DNA from: Selenomonas sp. WCT3
Lineage (GTDB): Bacteria > Bacillota > Negativicutes > Selenomonadales > Selenomonadaceae
NCBI GenBank assembly: GCA_900100835.1
Contig: FNCM01000001.1
Span: 186,001-250,000, forward strand
Length of the DNA stretch: 64,000 nt
Direction: 5' to 3'
Shown: positions 16,048-23,664 of the stretch, piece by piece
How the letters are laid out: the number at the start of each line of letters is the position of its first letter
Position numbering within the stretch: position 1 is the stretch's first letter
Position numbers and translations under genes: made by a program
The notes under the pieces: generated by a model
What the model was told of the DNA's origin: nothing
The model's input: only the letters and a program-made list of their open reading frames with translations
The model's database searches: none

Positions 16048-16911
16048 TTAAATTCTGCCACAGCGTCGTTTTACACCGGCAAAGAAATCATAGGGCACTG
16101 CCATGTTGCCATTGATGCCAGTCCCCATGGCAACATCCGGACGGTTTTCCCCATGAAAATCCGTGCCCCCCGTAGGCATCAAATCATATTTTTCGATCAT
16201 ATAGCCGGCAAAAGCAGCATCGTCCTCGGAATAATTGGGATAGAAGCGTTCCATACCATTTAGTCCCATGCTGTGCAAATGCAGGATAGCAGTCTCCTGC
16301 TCCTTGCGTGTAAGTCCCTTAAGGCCGATATCTTTATGGAAATGGGCCAGCGACGTCACGCCCCCCGCTTCCTGTATCCGGGGCAGTGCTTCTTCGGCAG
16401 TGATGTTCACATCCAGTCCCAGCGCTGCTGCAGCAGGGTCAAGATAATTGTCCCAGAGAGGCTGCGCCCGGTCATACAAGTGCAGGGAAACCAAATACCG
16501 CATGATTGCATACCGGTCAACAGAACGTCCCTGGGCAAATTTCTTTACCTTGTCCAACGATATATCCACGCCTTTATGGGCTACGAAATCAATCATCTCC
16601 GGAATCCGCCCCTCCTTGATGGAACGAATCCGCTGATAAATCAGCTGAAACGACGGATGATTGGGGTCAAAACCCATGCAGACGATATGAATCTTGCGGC
16701 CGCTATATTCTGCCGTCAGTTCCATGCCATTGATGAACTCAATTCCCTCCCGTTTGGCGGCTGCCGCAGCTTCATCGTTGCCGGCAATGTTGTCATGATC
16801 AGTCAAGGTAAAAGCCGACAAACCGCATTTTTTCGCCTCCTTAGCTAACTCTTCCGGACGAAAACTGCCATCCGATACTCTGGAATGAACATGTAAATCC
16901 ACTATCTTCAT
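16048..16911 (-). CDS. PHP-domain metal-dependent phosphoesterase
   Basis: A 287-residue protein of the PHP family related to RNase AM / YciV, which act on 5' ends of RNA oligonucleotides or nucleoside 3',5'-bisphosphates. The metal motifs are plain: DLHVHSRVSDGS, LTDHDNIAGN, the glutamate in NGMELTAEYSGRKIHIVCMG, a histidine in SLAHFHKD and the C-terminal GGTDFHGEN. The start ATG overlaps the uvrC stop by one base, so it is translated with uvrC. The exact substrate is inference from the family. Confidence 0.88.
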   Translation of the reverse strand: MKIVDLHVHSRVSDGSFRPEELAKEAKKCGLSAFTLTDHDNIAGNDEAAAAAKREGIEFINGMELTAEYSGRKIHIVCMGFDPNHPSFQLIYQRIRSIKEGRIPEMIDFVAHKGVDISLDKVKKFAQGRSVDRYAIMRYLVSLHLYDRAQPLWDNYLDPAAAALGLDVNITAEEALPRIQEAGGVTSLAHFHKDIGLKGLTRKEQETAILHLHSMGLNGMERFYPNYSEDDAAFAGYMIEKYDLMPTGGTDFHGENRPDVAMGTGINGNMAVPYDFFAGVKRRCGRI

Positions 16912-18749
16912 TATGTTTCTTTATCCTTTCCTCGAAACTTTTCCTGGGCTGAGAAAAAATTATAGACTGCCTCTGCCGATGGCCGATTCATGCCCTCCAC
17001 TTCGGCTAATTCTTCTACACTGGCCGCCTTGATTTTCGCCAAGGTGCCAAAGTGAGACCACAATGCCTGTCGGCGCTTGGGGCCAATTCCCACAATATGG
17101 TCCAAAACCGAAACCAGATTGCGCTTGCCGCGCAATTTCCGGTGATAGGTAATGGCAAAACGATGGGCCTCATCACGAATGCGCTGGATGAGATACAGCG
17201 CCTGGCTGTGTCGTGGCAAAACCACTGGCTCAGATTCCCCTTCCCGGAACACCAACTCAAACTGCTTGGCCAAGCCCACCACCGGTACTTCTTTATGACC
17301 GGCCTGCTGGCGGATGATTTCCAGCGCCGATGAAAGCTGCCCCTTGCCACCATCGATGACGATAAGGTCAGGCAGCTCTTCTTTGGGAAGTCCCACATAG
17401 CGTCTGGTGGTTACCTCCCGCATGGACAGAAAATCATCGGGCTTGCCCTCGGTACTCTTAATCTTAAACCGGCGGTAATCGGATTTTTTCGGCAACCCGC
17501 CTTCAAATACCACCATGGATGCCACAGTCTCACTTCCCTGGATGTGGGAAATATCAAAGCACTCCATGCGCTCCGGCGGCTGTTTCAGCCCCAAATAACG
17601 CCCCAGCTCCTCCACAGCCCCGCGGGTCTGGTCATTTGCCTGCTTGATCCGTGCCGCTTCGTCCTGCAAATATTTGGCGGCATTGCCTGCCGCCATAACC
17701 ACGATATCGTGTTTCGTGCCACGCTGGGGACAAATCAACTGTACCTTGGCTCGCTTTTTCTTCTCTGACAACCAGGCCTCCATGAGCTGCCGCTCTTCGT
17801 CGGGTAGTTCCCGGGGCAGCAGCACTTCCCGCGGAATAAAGGCGGCCCGATGGTAATACTGCTGCAAGAAGGCCGTAAGGATTGCCTCATCGCTTTCCTC
17901 TTCACTCCCCCGCAGCAGGAAATGTTCCCGACCGATCATTTTGCCGGCGCGAATAAAGAAAATCTGTACCACAACACCGATTTCTGACCGTGCCATTCCT
18001 ACTGCATCCTGGTCACCGGAACCTGTTACGATATTCTGTTTTTCCGCAATTTTGCGGACGGCCAGCAATTGGTCCCGCAGCCGGGCAGCTATCTCGAAAT
18101 GATAAGCCCCGGCTGCCGCCTCCATACGGTATTGCAATTCCTTTTCGACTTCTTCCGTCCGTCCCTCCAAGAACAGCAGCACCGCCCGAATCATCCCATC
18201 GTATTCGGCCTTTTCAACTTTGCCGGCACAGGGGGCCAAACAGCGCTTGATATGATATTCGAGACAGGGACGCTCCTGAAGATGTTTGCAGGTTCTAAGC
18301 GGAAACAGCCGCCGCAAAAGCTTTAAACTCTCGTGAACAGCCGTCGCATTCGTATAGGGACCGAAATAACGAGCCCCATCTTTTAAAACCCGCCGCGTGA
18401 TGAACACCCGGGGAAACTTCTCCTGCACCGTGACCTTCACATAGGGATAGGTCTTGTCATCTTTAAGACTGATATTATACCGCGGGCGGTGTTTCTTGAT
18501 GAGATTGCATTCTAAAATCAACGCTTCGACTTCCGTATGGGTCATGATGATTTCAAAATCCGCAATATGGGACACCATCGCCCGGACCTTCGGCGTGTGA
18601 TTTTTATTGGACTGGAAATACTGCCGCACGCGATTTTTGAGCACGACGGCCTTGCCTACATAGATAATCTTACCTTGATTATCCTTCATAATATAGACGC
18701 CGGGACTGTCCGGCAACAGCTTCAGTTTTTCTTCTACCACATCAGTCAC
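16911..18749 (-). CDS. uvrC: Excinuclease ABC subunit C
   Basis: UvrC makes both cuts in nucleotide excision repair together with UvrB; uvrA and uvrB are also in this window at 48-53 kb. The N-terminal GIY-YIG nuclease shows LPDSPGVYIMKD and IIYVGKAVVLKNRVRQYF. A UVR motif that binds UvrB lies near residues 200-235, an RNase H-like nuclease in the middle (ECFDISHIQGS), and helix-hairpin-helix repeats at the C-terminus (VGIGPKRRQAL). The GTG at 18749 is preferred: it has GGAAGG upstream and gives the usual N-terminal length, while ATG 18767 sits only seven bases from a TAATAT -10 box. Confidence 0.95.
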   Translation of the reverse strand: MTDVVEEKLKLLPDSPGVYIMKDNQGKIIYVGKAVVLKNRVRQYFQSNKNHTPKVRAMVSHIADFEIIMTHTEVEALILECNLIKKHRPRYNISLKDDKTYPYVKVTVQEKFPRVFITRRVLKDGARYFGPYTNATAVHESLKLLRRLFPLRTCKHLQERPCLEYHIKRCLAPCAGKVEKAEYDGMIRAVLLFLEGRTEEVEKELQYRMEAAAGAYHFEIAARLRDQLLAVRKIAEKQNIVTGSGDQDAVGMARSEIGVVVQIFFIRAGKMIGREHFLLRGSEEESDEAILTAFLQQYYHRAAFIPREVLLPRELPDEERQLMEAWLSEKKKRAKVQLICPQRGTKHDIVVMAAGNAAKYLQDEAARIKQANDQTRGAVEELGRYLGLKQPPERMECFDISHIQGSETVASMVVFEGGLPKKSDYRRFKIKSTEGKPDDFLSMREVTTRRYVGLPKEELPDLIVIDGGKGQLSSALEIIRQQAGHKEVPVVGLAKQFELVFREGESEPVVLPRHSQALYLIQRIRDEAHRFAITYHRKLRGKRNLVSVLDHIVGIGPKRRQALWSHFGTLAKIKAASVEELAEVEGMNRPSAEAVYNFFSAQEKFRGKDKET

Positions 18750-18856
18750 ACGCTCACTTCCTTCCATTCTTCTATATTACCACAAATCCGTCTCTGAATC
18801 TGTATACACCATTCATTATTCTTTTCAAGCATGGTGCTTATACCTTCACTTTATCA

Positions 18857-18885
18857 TTGACCCCTTTTTCAAATTGTGCTACAAT
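18857..18885 (+). promoter_or_regulatory. Promoter of the biotin carboxylase gene
   Basis: TTGACC, 17-base spacer, TACAAT, giving a leader of about 100 bases. The leader holds a short hairpin CTGGT-TCTAAT-ACCAG. Confidence 0.7.
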
Positions 18886-18992
18886 TCATGTCATAGTTGT
18901 TTTAGCAGCTGGTTCTAATACCAGTTAATTTACAACTATACCAAATAATCGTCAATAATATAAACCTATTTGTAAATCTAGGAGGTAATCCT

Positions 18993-20363
18993 ATGTTTAA
19001 ACGCATTCTTATTGCTAACCGCGGCGAAATTGCCGTTCGTATTATTCGTGCCTGCCAGGAGCTGGACATCGAAACCGTCGCTGTCTACTCCGAGGCGGAT
19101 GCCAACGCTTTGCACGTCCAGCTGGCTGATCAGGCTGTCTGCGTAGGTCCGGCTGATGCCATGGAAAGTTATCTGAACAAAGAAGCCCTGCTGTCGGCTG
19201 CCAAACAGTCTCAGGCCGATGCTATCCATCCGGGCTATGGCTTCCTCTCCGAGGATGCGGATTTTGCCGAGCAGGTGACCAATGCCGGTATTACCTGGAT
19301 TGGACCTATGCCGGAAACCATTCGCCTCGTAGGTGACAAGGATATCGCCCGGGCTTCCATCGCCCCGTCAGGTATCCCCATGGCCAAAGGCAGCGACCCG
19401 CTGACCAGCAACGAAGAGGCCATCGAAGTTGCCAAAGAAGTCGGCTATCCGGTCATCTTAAAACCGGTATCGGGCGGCGGCGGAAAAGGCATGTGCGTAG
19501 CCCACAACGAGGAGGACCTGCGCAACATCCTCTCCATGCTCGTGGATATTACCAAGACGAAATACTACTTCGAGCACTACATCGAGCGTTCCCGTCACGT
19601 GGAGGTTCAGATTGTTGCCGATAACTACGGTGAAGTCCTTCATCTCGGCGAGCGTGAGTGCTCCCTGCAGCGCCGCAACCAGAAACTGCTGGAGGAATCT
19701 CCCTCCATCGCTTTGACCCAGGATATGCGCGAGCGTGTGGGCCAGCTGGCTGTCAAAGCCGCTAAAAGCGTCCACTACTCCAACATCGGTACGGTAGAGT
19801 TCCTGCTGGACCTTTCGAACAACGAGTTCTATTTCATGGAAATCAACCCGCGCATCCAGGTCGAACATGGCATCACGGAAGCCGTTACGGGCATTGACCT
19901 CGTCCGCACACAGATTCGCATCGCTGCTGGCGAGGCCCTCGAATTCACGCAGAAAGACGTCACCTTTACGGGGCATGCCATCGAGTGCCGTATCAACGCC
20001 GAAGACCCGGACAACAACTTCCTGCCGTCCCCGGGTGATATCACCTTCCTCCATGAACCCAGCGGCCCCCGCGTCCGTTTTGACAGCGGTGTGACAGCCG
20101 GCCTTGCCATCGAACCCTACTACGATTCGATGATTGCTAAGATTATCGTCCATGGCCGCACTCGCGGTGACGCCATCAAAATCATGGAGCGCGCCTTGAA
20201 GGAATTCCGCATTGACGGTGTCAAAACCACGGTATCTCTTCACAAGAAAATCCTCAAAGATACCTACTTCCGCACTGGCAATATCGATACCCAGTTCATC
20301 AAGAACCGTATCGCCGTCTATGAAGCCCAGGAAGAAGACAACAAAGGCAAATACTTCGCATAA
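18993..20363 (+). CDS. Biotin carboxylase (AccC family)
   Basis: The protein carboxylates a biotin carrier using bicarbonate and ATP. The 456-residue protein has the three family domains: N-terminal fold with FKRILIANRGEIAVRIIRA, ATP-grasp with the glycine loop VSGGGGKGM and the RHVEVQIVAD segment, and C-terminal domain with GHAIECRINAEDP. The active-site stretch reads EINPRIQVEHGITE, where acetyl-CoA carboxylases usually have NTRIQVEHPVTE; the key glutamate, asparagine and arginine remain. It stands alone, without accB, so it may serve acetyl-CoA carboxylase or a pyruvate carboxylase. ATG 18993 has AGGAGG upstream. A terminator follows. Confidence 0.85.
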   Translation: MFKRILIANRGEIAVRIIRACQELDIETVAVYSEADANALHVQLADQAVCVGPADAMESYLNKEALLSAAKQSQADAIHPGYGFLSEDADFAEQVTNAGITWIGPMPETIRLVGDKDIARASIAPSGIPMAKGSDPLTSNEEAIEVAKEVGYPVILKPVSGGGGKGMCVAHNEEDLRNILSMLVDITKTKYYFEHYIERSRHVEVQIVADNYGEVLHLGERECSLQRRNQKLLEESPSIALTQDMRERVGQLAVKAAKSVHYSNIGTVEFLLDLSNNEFYFMEINPRIQVEHGITEAVTGIDLVRTQIRIAAGEALEFTQKDVTFTGHAIECRINAEDPDNNFLPSPGDITFLHEPSGPRVRFDSGVTAGLAIEPYYDSMIAKIIVHGRTRGDAIKIMERALKEFRIDGVKTTVSLHKKILKDTYFRTGNIDTQFIKNRIAVYEAQEEDNKGKYFA

Positions 20364-20406
20364 GCGATTGTTCCTAGCTGGCCTATGTAACAGACCACGG
20401 ATACTA

Positions 20407-20443
20407 AGAGCCGTTGACTCGATGAAGTCAACGGCTCTTTTGT
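20407..20443 (+). terminator. Terminator of the biotin carboxylase gene
   Basis: AGAGCCGTTGACT, loop CGATGA, AGTCAACGGCTCT and TTTT: a 13-base perfect stem 44 bases after the stop codon. Confidence 0.92.
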
Positions 20444-20461
20444 TACGTTACCGATAGGATT

Positions 20462-20559
20462 AAAAAGACCCTGCAGTATTGCACCGCAGGGCTTCAAGAG
20501 GGATTAATGTCGTAACAATAAGAACGGGCATGGGCCCTTATTATCGTTACTCTTTATTA
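20462..20559 (-). ncRNA. Candidate small RNA, about 98 nt, unassigned family
   Basis: The interval between the biotin carboxylase terminator and tRNA-Leu has a full transcription unit on the minus strand but no credible reading frame. A TTGACA-17-TAAAAT promoter lies at 20566-20594. The predicted transcript starts near 20559. Its first part folds as GTAAC-(GAT bulge)-AATAAG pairing with CTTATT-GTTAC around an inner GGGC-CCAT-GCCC hairpin. A single-stranded stretch follows (GACATTAATCCCTCTTGAAG). It ends in the hairpin CCCTGC-loop-GCAGGG followed by TCTTTTT, an intrinsic terminator. It does not match 6S RNA, SRP RNA or a riboswitch that I know by eye. Function unknown. Confidence 0.55.
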
Positions 20560-20565
20560 GGTATC

Positions 20566-20594
20566 ATTTTATATTGTTTTTCTCTTATTGTCAA
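20566..20594 (-). promoter_or_regulatory. Promoter of the candidate small RNA
   Basis: Minus strand TTGACA (20589-20594), 17-base spacer, TAAAAT (20566-20571): close to the sigma-70 consensus. Confidence 0.7.
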
Positions 20595-20621
20595 CTTAAA
20601 ACTTCCCATATTCCCATACAA

Positions 20622-20650
20622 AAAATCCTTCCCCACTGGGAAGGATTTTA
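20622..20650 (-). terminator. Terminator of tRNA-Leu
   Basis: AAAATCCTTCCC-AGTG-GGGAAGGATTTT followed by further T on the minus strand, 11 bases after the tRNA. Confidence 0.92.
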
Positions 20651-20660
20651 TAATCTGTAG

Positions 20661-20745
20661 TGGTGCGGATGACAGGGGTCGAACCTGCACGTCGTAAGAC
20701 ACTGGATCCTAAGTCCAGCGCGTCTGCCAGTTCCGCCACATCCGC
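20661..20745 (-). tRNA. tRNA-Leu (anticodon UAG)
   Basis: An 85-base class II tRNA with CCA encoded. The acceptor stem is GCGGATG / CATCCGC with discriminator A. The anticodon stem-loop is CTGGA-CTTAGGA-TCCAG, giving anticodon UAG, and the long variable arm plus the GGTTCGACCCC T-loop fit leucine tRNA. It has its own promoter and terminator. Confidence 0.97.
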
Positions 20746-20774
20746 ATAATACAAGGTTCCACAAAACAATAAAT

Positions 20775-20803
20775 ATTTTATCACAAGAAACAGGACGCGT
20801 CAA
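20775..20803 (-). promoter_or_regulatory. Promoter of tRNA-Leu
   Basis: Minus strand TTGACG (20798-20803), 17-base spacer, TAAAAT (20775-20780), about 30 bases before the mature 5' end. Confidence 0.75.
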
Positions 20804-20864
20804 ATTTTCCTTGTTGTTGCCCCTTGTACGCTTTCAACACATCGGTTGAATAATGCCGACGGCC

Positions 20865-22025
20865 TTATAGCCGAACCAGCAAGCCCTCGAATAAGCCGAC
20901 AAGCCAGGAACCAATGCTAGCCCCCTTACTCACTTTGCCCGCTGCGATGTCCACACTGCCCACCGATTTGCCATCGTATTTGATGACCGCTTTGCCGATG
21001 ATTTCCCCCTCTTTTACCGGGGCCGACACCACCCGAGGAATATCATAGGACACCGAGTATTTTTCCGGGCTCTCGTTGTTAATCAGCGGATAATCGATAT
21101 CGCTGACCAAATGCGCCGTAGTCGAAGCCTTCTTGCCATTCTTAACCCATACATTCTGGGCAACACGGTCTTTGGATATTCCCTTGACCATCGTCACATG
21201 GCTAAAACCATAATCCAGAATTTTTTCGGCATCGCGGAAGCGGTCATCGGGAGTCGGGGTCTTCATGAGCACCACGATAAGTTCCACTCCATTTCGCTTG
21301 GCCGATGCCGCTAGACAACCACCTGCGGCACTGGTCCAGCCCGTTTTGATTCCCGTCATGCCCTTGTAATTGCCCAATAGTTTGTTGGTGTTCTCCACCT
21401 GCAACTGTTTAGTCGCCGGAAAGGCCCACTGGATTCGGCGATTTTTGGTGCCGACAATCTCACGGAATTTCGGATTTTCCATGGCATATTTGGCTAATTT
21501 TGCCATGTCACGAACGGTGGAGTGATGATTCGGATTGGGCAACCCATTGGGATTTTCAAAATGGGTATGTTCCATTCCCAATTCCTTGGCCTTGGCATTC
21601 ATGCGATTGGCAAAGGCCGGAACACTACCATCAACCTGCTCGGCAACGGCCACTGCCGCACCGTTATCCGAGACCATCAACATGCCGGTAATAAGTTCTT
21701 CAGCCGTCATTCGCTCGCCAGCGTGAATATCCAAAAAACAATCCTCGGTTCCCGATGCCTGAGGCGAAATAAAGACTTCCGTCCGCGGGCCGATATTCTC
21801 CAGCCCCAGAATGCCGGTCATCATCTTAGTAGTGCTGGCTGGATAATGTTCTTCATCGGCATTTTTCTCCCAGATTACCCGCCCCGTAGAGGCCTCTATC
21901 AAAATTGCCGCCTGGGCCGTAACCTTAGGCCCCTCATCACAGCCCTGGGCCCAAGCCATCGGCAGTTGTATGGTTAGCAGACACAGAATGACTATGCCTG
22001 TTATAACTTTTCGAAACGCTTTCAC
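20865..22025 (-). CDS. D-alanyl-D-alanine carboxypeptidase (PBP5/DacF type)
   Basis: An exported penicillin-binding protein that trims the terminal D-alanine from peptidoglycan stem peptides. The 386-residue precursor has a signal peptide (ITGIVILCLLTIQLPMAWAQ). The three penicillin-binding motifs are SxxK in PASTTKMMTG, SxN in VSDNGAAVA and KTG in GIKTGWTSAAGG. A beta-rich C-terminal domain follows from about residue 275, ending in an amphipathic tail (IGSWLVGLFEGLLVRL) that probably docks on the membrane, as in PBP5. The start is GTG with GGAGG upstream. It is the gene before radA's terminator and is read alone. Confidence 0.94.
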   Translation of the reverse strand: MKAFRKVITGIVILCLLTIQLPMAWAQGCDEGPKVTAQAAILIEASTGRVIWEKNADEEHYPASTTKMMTGILGLENIGPRTEVFISPQASGTEDCFLDIHAGERMTAEELITGMLMVSDNGAAVAVAEQVDGSVPAFANRMNAKAKELGMEHTHFENPNGLPNPNHHSTVRDMAKLAKYAMENPKFREIVGTKNRRIQWAFPATKQLQVENTNKLLGNYKGMTGIKTGWTSAAGGCLAASAKRNGVELIVVLMKTPTPDDRFRDAEKILDYGFSHVTMVKGISKDRVAQNVWVKNGKKASTTAHLVSDIDYPLINNESPEKYSVSYDIPRVVSAPVKEGEIIGKAVIKYDGKSVGSVDIAAGKVSKGASIGSWLVGLFEGLLVRL

Positions 22026-22051
22026 TTCTCGCTAATCCTCCCCAAAAATAG

Positions 22052-22084
22052 TAAAGAGCCTCACTCATTTAAGAGGAAGGCTCT
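22052..22084 (-). terminator. Terminator downstream of radA
   Basis: AGAGCCTTCCTC, loop, GTGAGGCTCTTT on the minus strand, about 40 bases after the radA stop. Confidence 0.7.
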
Positions 22085-22125
22085 AATATTATAACACTTT
22101 ATGAACCGTTCTGCACAGGGAATCC

Positions 22126-23505
22126 TCAATCTTTTGGCATGGCTAAGCGCAAGGCATCACCAATGGTCTCAGCACCGTAGAGTTTGATTCCCGTTATTTC
22201 TTTGGCCAGCTGACGGTAATTCTTCATGGGCAGGATTACATGCTCAAAGCCCAGCCGTTTGGCTTCATTGATGCGGATATCAGCCTGGCCCACCGCCCGG
22301 ACTTCCCCGGAAAGGCCTACTTCACCAAACACGATGGTCTTCGGACGAATCAACCGATTGGCAAAACTTGAAGCCATGGCCACACAGATGCCAAGATCAG
22401 CCGCCGGTTCATCAATGCGAATGCCGCCAGCGACTTTGACGTAAACATCACAGGCTCCGATTTGCAGATGAACCCGCTTTTCCAAAACCGCCAGCAGCAG
22501 CTGGATTCTTTTGATATCCACGGAATCTGCCGTCCGCCGTGGCGGAACGTAAGGAGTAGGCGCCACCAGTGCCTGCAGCTCTACCAGCAGAGGCCGGGTT
22601 CCCTCCACTGTAGGAATGATGACCGTACCGCTGTCACACTCACGCTCCGATAAAAACATCTTCGACGCATCGGGAACATCCACCAGTCCCACATCCCGCA
22701 TCTCAAACAGCCCCAGTTCATTGGTACTGCCAAAACGGTTCTTCACGGCCCGCAGTACCCGGTACTCGGCATTGCGCTCACCTTCAAAGTAAAGGACAGT
22801 ATCCACAATGTGTTCCAGTACCCGGGGGCCTGCCAGATTTCCATCCTTCGTCACATGACCGATGACAAAGGCGGCAATGCCATTAGTCTTGGCAATGCGC
22901 AAAAGTTCCACCGAACATTCCCGCACCTGGGAAACACTTCCCGGGGCACTCTGTACTTCCGGTTTAAAAATCGTCTGAATTGAGTCAATGACCAGCAGGT
23001 CTGGCTTGGTATTGGACACATGGGCTTCGATGGTTTCCAGATTTGTCTCACTGACCACCAGCAGACTGTCGGCAATTGCCCCTAGCCGATCCGCCCGCAT
23101 GCGTACCTGACGGGTGCTTTCTTCCCCCGTCACATACAGCACCCGGCGCCCTGAGCGCGCCACATCGGCACACACTTTAAGGGTCAGGCTGGATTTACCC
23201 ACCCCTGGGTCGCCGACAATCAGCACCATGGAACCGGGGATGACGCCGCCTCCCAGCACCCGGTCAAGCTCGCTTGACCCCGTCAGGAACCGGGGCAAAT
23301 CTTCCAGCTCCACTTCCCCTATGGGTTGTGGCTTCACCGCATCCGAAAGGCCCAGGCGAAGCCCACCGCTGCCCTTAGGTTCCGGTGCCACTACTTCTTC
23401 CACCATAGTGTTCCAGGCACCGCACCCCGGGCATCGCCCCAGCCATTTTGGTGCATCATACCCACAATCCTGGCAGACGTATACAGTTTTCTTTTTCTTA
23501 GGCAT
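22126..23505 (-). CDS. radA: DNA repair protein RadA
   Basis: RadA (Sms) is a RecA-like, DnaB-type helicase that helps branch migration in recombinational repair. The 459-residue protein has the N-terminal zinc finger CQDCGYDAPKWLGRCPGCGAW, a RecA-like ATPase with Walker A VGDPGVGKSSLTL and Walker B LLVIDSIQT, the RadA-specific KNRFGS motif, and a C-terminal Lon-protease-like domain from about residue 290. In this domain the Lon catalytic serine is not conserved in the family. ATG 23505 has GGAG upstream. It follows clpC and a small 46-residue gene, the usual clpC-radA neighbourhood in Firmicutes. Confidence 0.97.
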   Translation of the reverse strand: MPKKKKTVYVCQDCGYDAPKWLGRCPGCGAWNTMVEEVVAPEPKGSGGLRLGLSDAVKPQPIGEVELEDLPRFLTGSSELDRVLGGGVIPGSMVLIVGDPGVGKSSLTLKVCADVARSGRRVLYVTGEESTRQVRMRADRLGAIADSLLVVSETNLETIEAHVSNTKPDLLVIDSIQTIFKPEVQSAPGSVSQVRECSVELLRIAKTNGIAAFVIGHVTKDGNLAGPRVLEHIVDTVLYFEGERNAEYRVLRAVKNRFGSTNELGLFEMRDVGLVDVPDASKMFLSERECDSGTVIIPTVEGTRPLLVELQALVAPTPYVPPRRTADSVDIKRIQLLLAVLEKRVHLQIGACDVYVKVAGGIRIDEPAADLGICVAMASSFANRLIRPKTIVFGEVGLSGEVRAVGQADIRINEAKRLGFEHVILPMKNYRQLAKEITGIKLYGAETIGDALRLAMPKD

Positions 23506-23523
23506 AAAGTTTCTCCAATCCCA

Positions 23524-23664
23524 TCAATGGGAAAAATTCTTCAGCAGTCGTTTTAGCAACCGAATGGTCCATCGCCCCAACCAGACGATGGACCACAGGA
23601 GATTGGCTGCAAAATCGAGGATTTTCCCGGTAAGGCTGGCCGGTGCCAGTTTATTTCTTGGCAT
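23524..23664 (-). CDS. Small 46-residue basic protein between clpC and radA
   Basis: A short frame starting [18 protein letters not shown] and ending LLKRLLKNFSH. Its ATG lies 14 bases inside the 3' end of clpC in another frame and has a perfect AGGAGG ten bases upstream, so it would be translated by coupling with clpC. The middle, rich in leucine, isoleucine and tryptophan (FAANLLWSIVWLGRWTIRLL), can form one membrane or amphipathic helix; the end is basic. I know no family for it. It ends 19 bases before radA. The ribosome site and tight packing argue that it is real, but expression is unproven. Confidence 0.5.
   Translation of the reverse strand: MPRNKLAPASLTGKILDFAANLLWSIVWLGRWTIRLLKRLLKNFSH

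Noticed and set aside
20462..20559. 6S RNA or SRP RNA
   Set aside because: Too short for 6S and lacks the SRP GGAA-type tetraloop region and GGUGCUG-like start.
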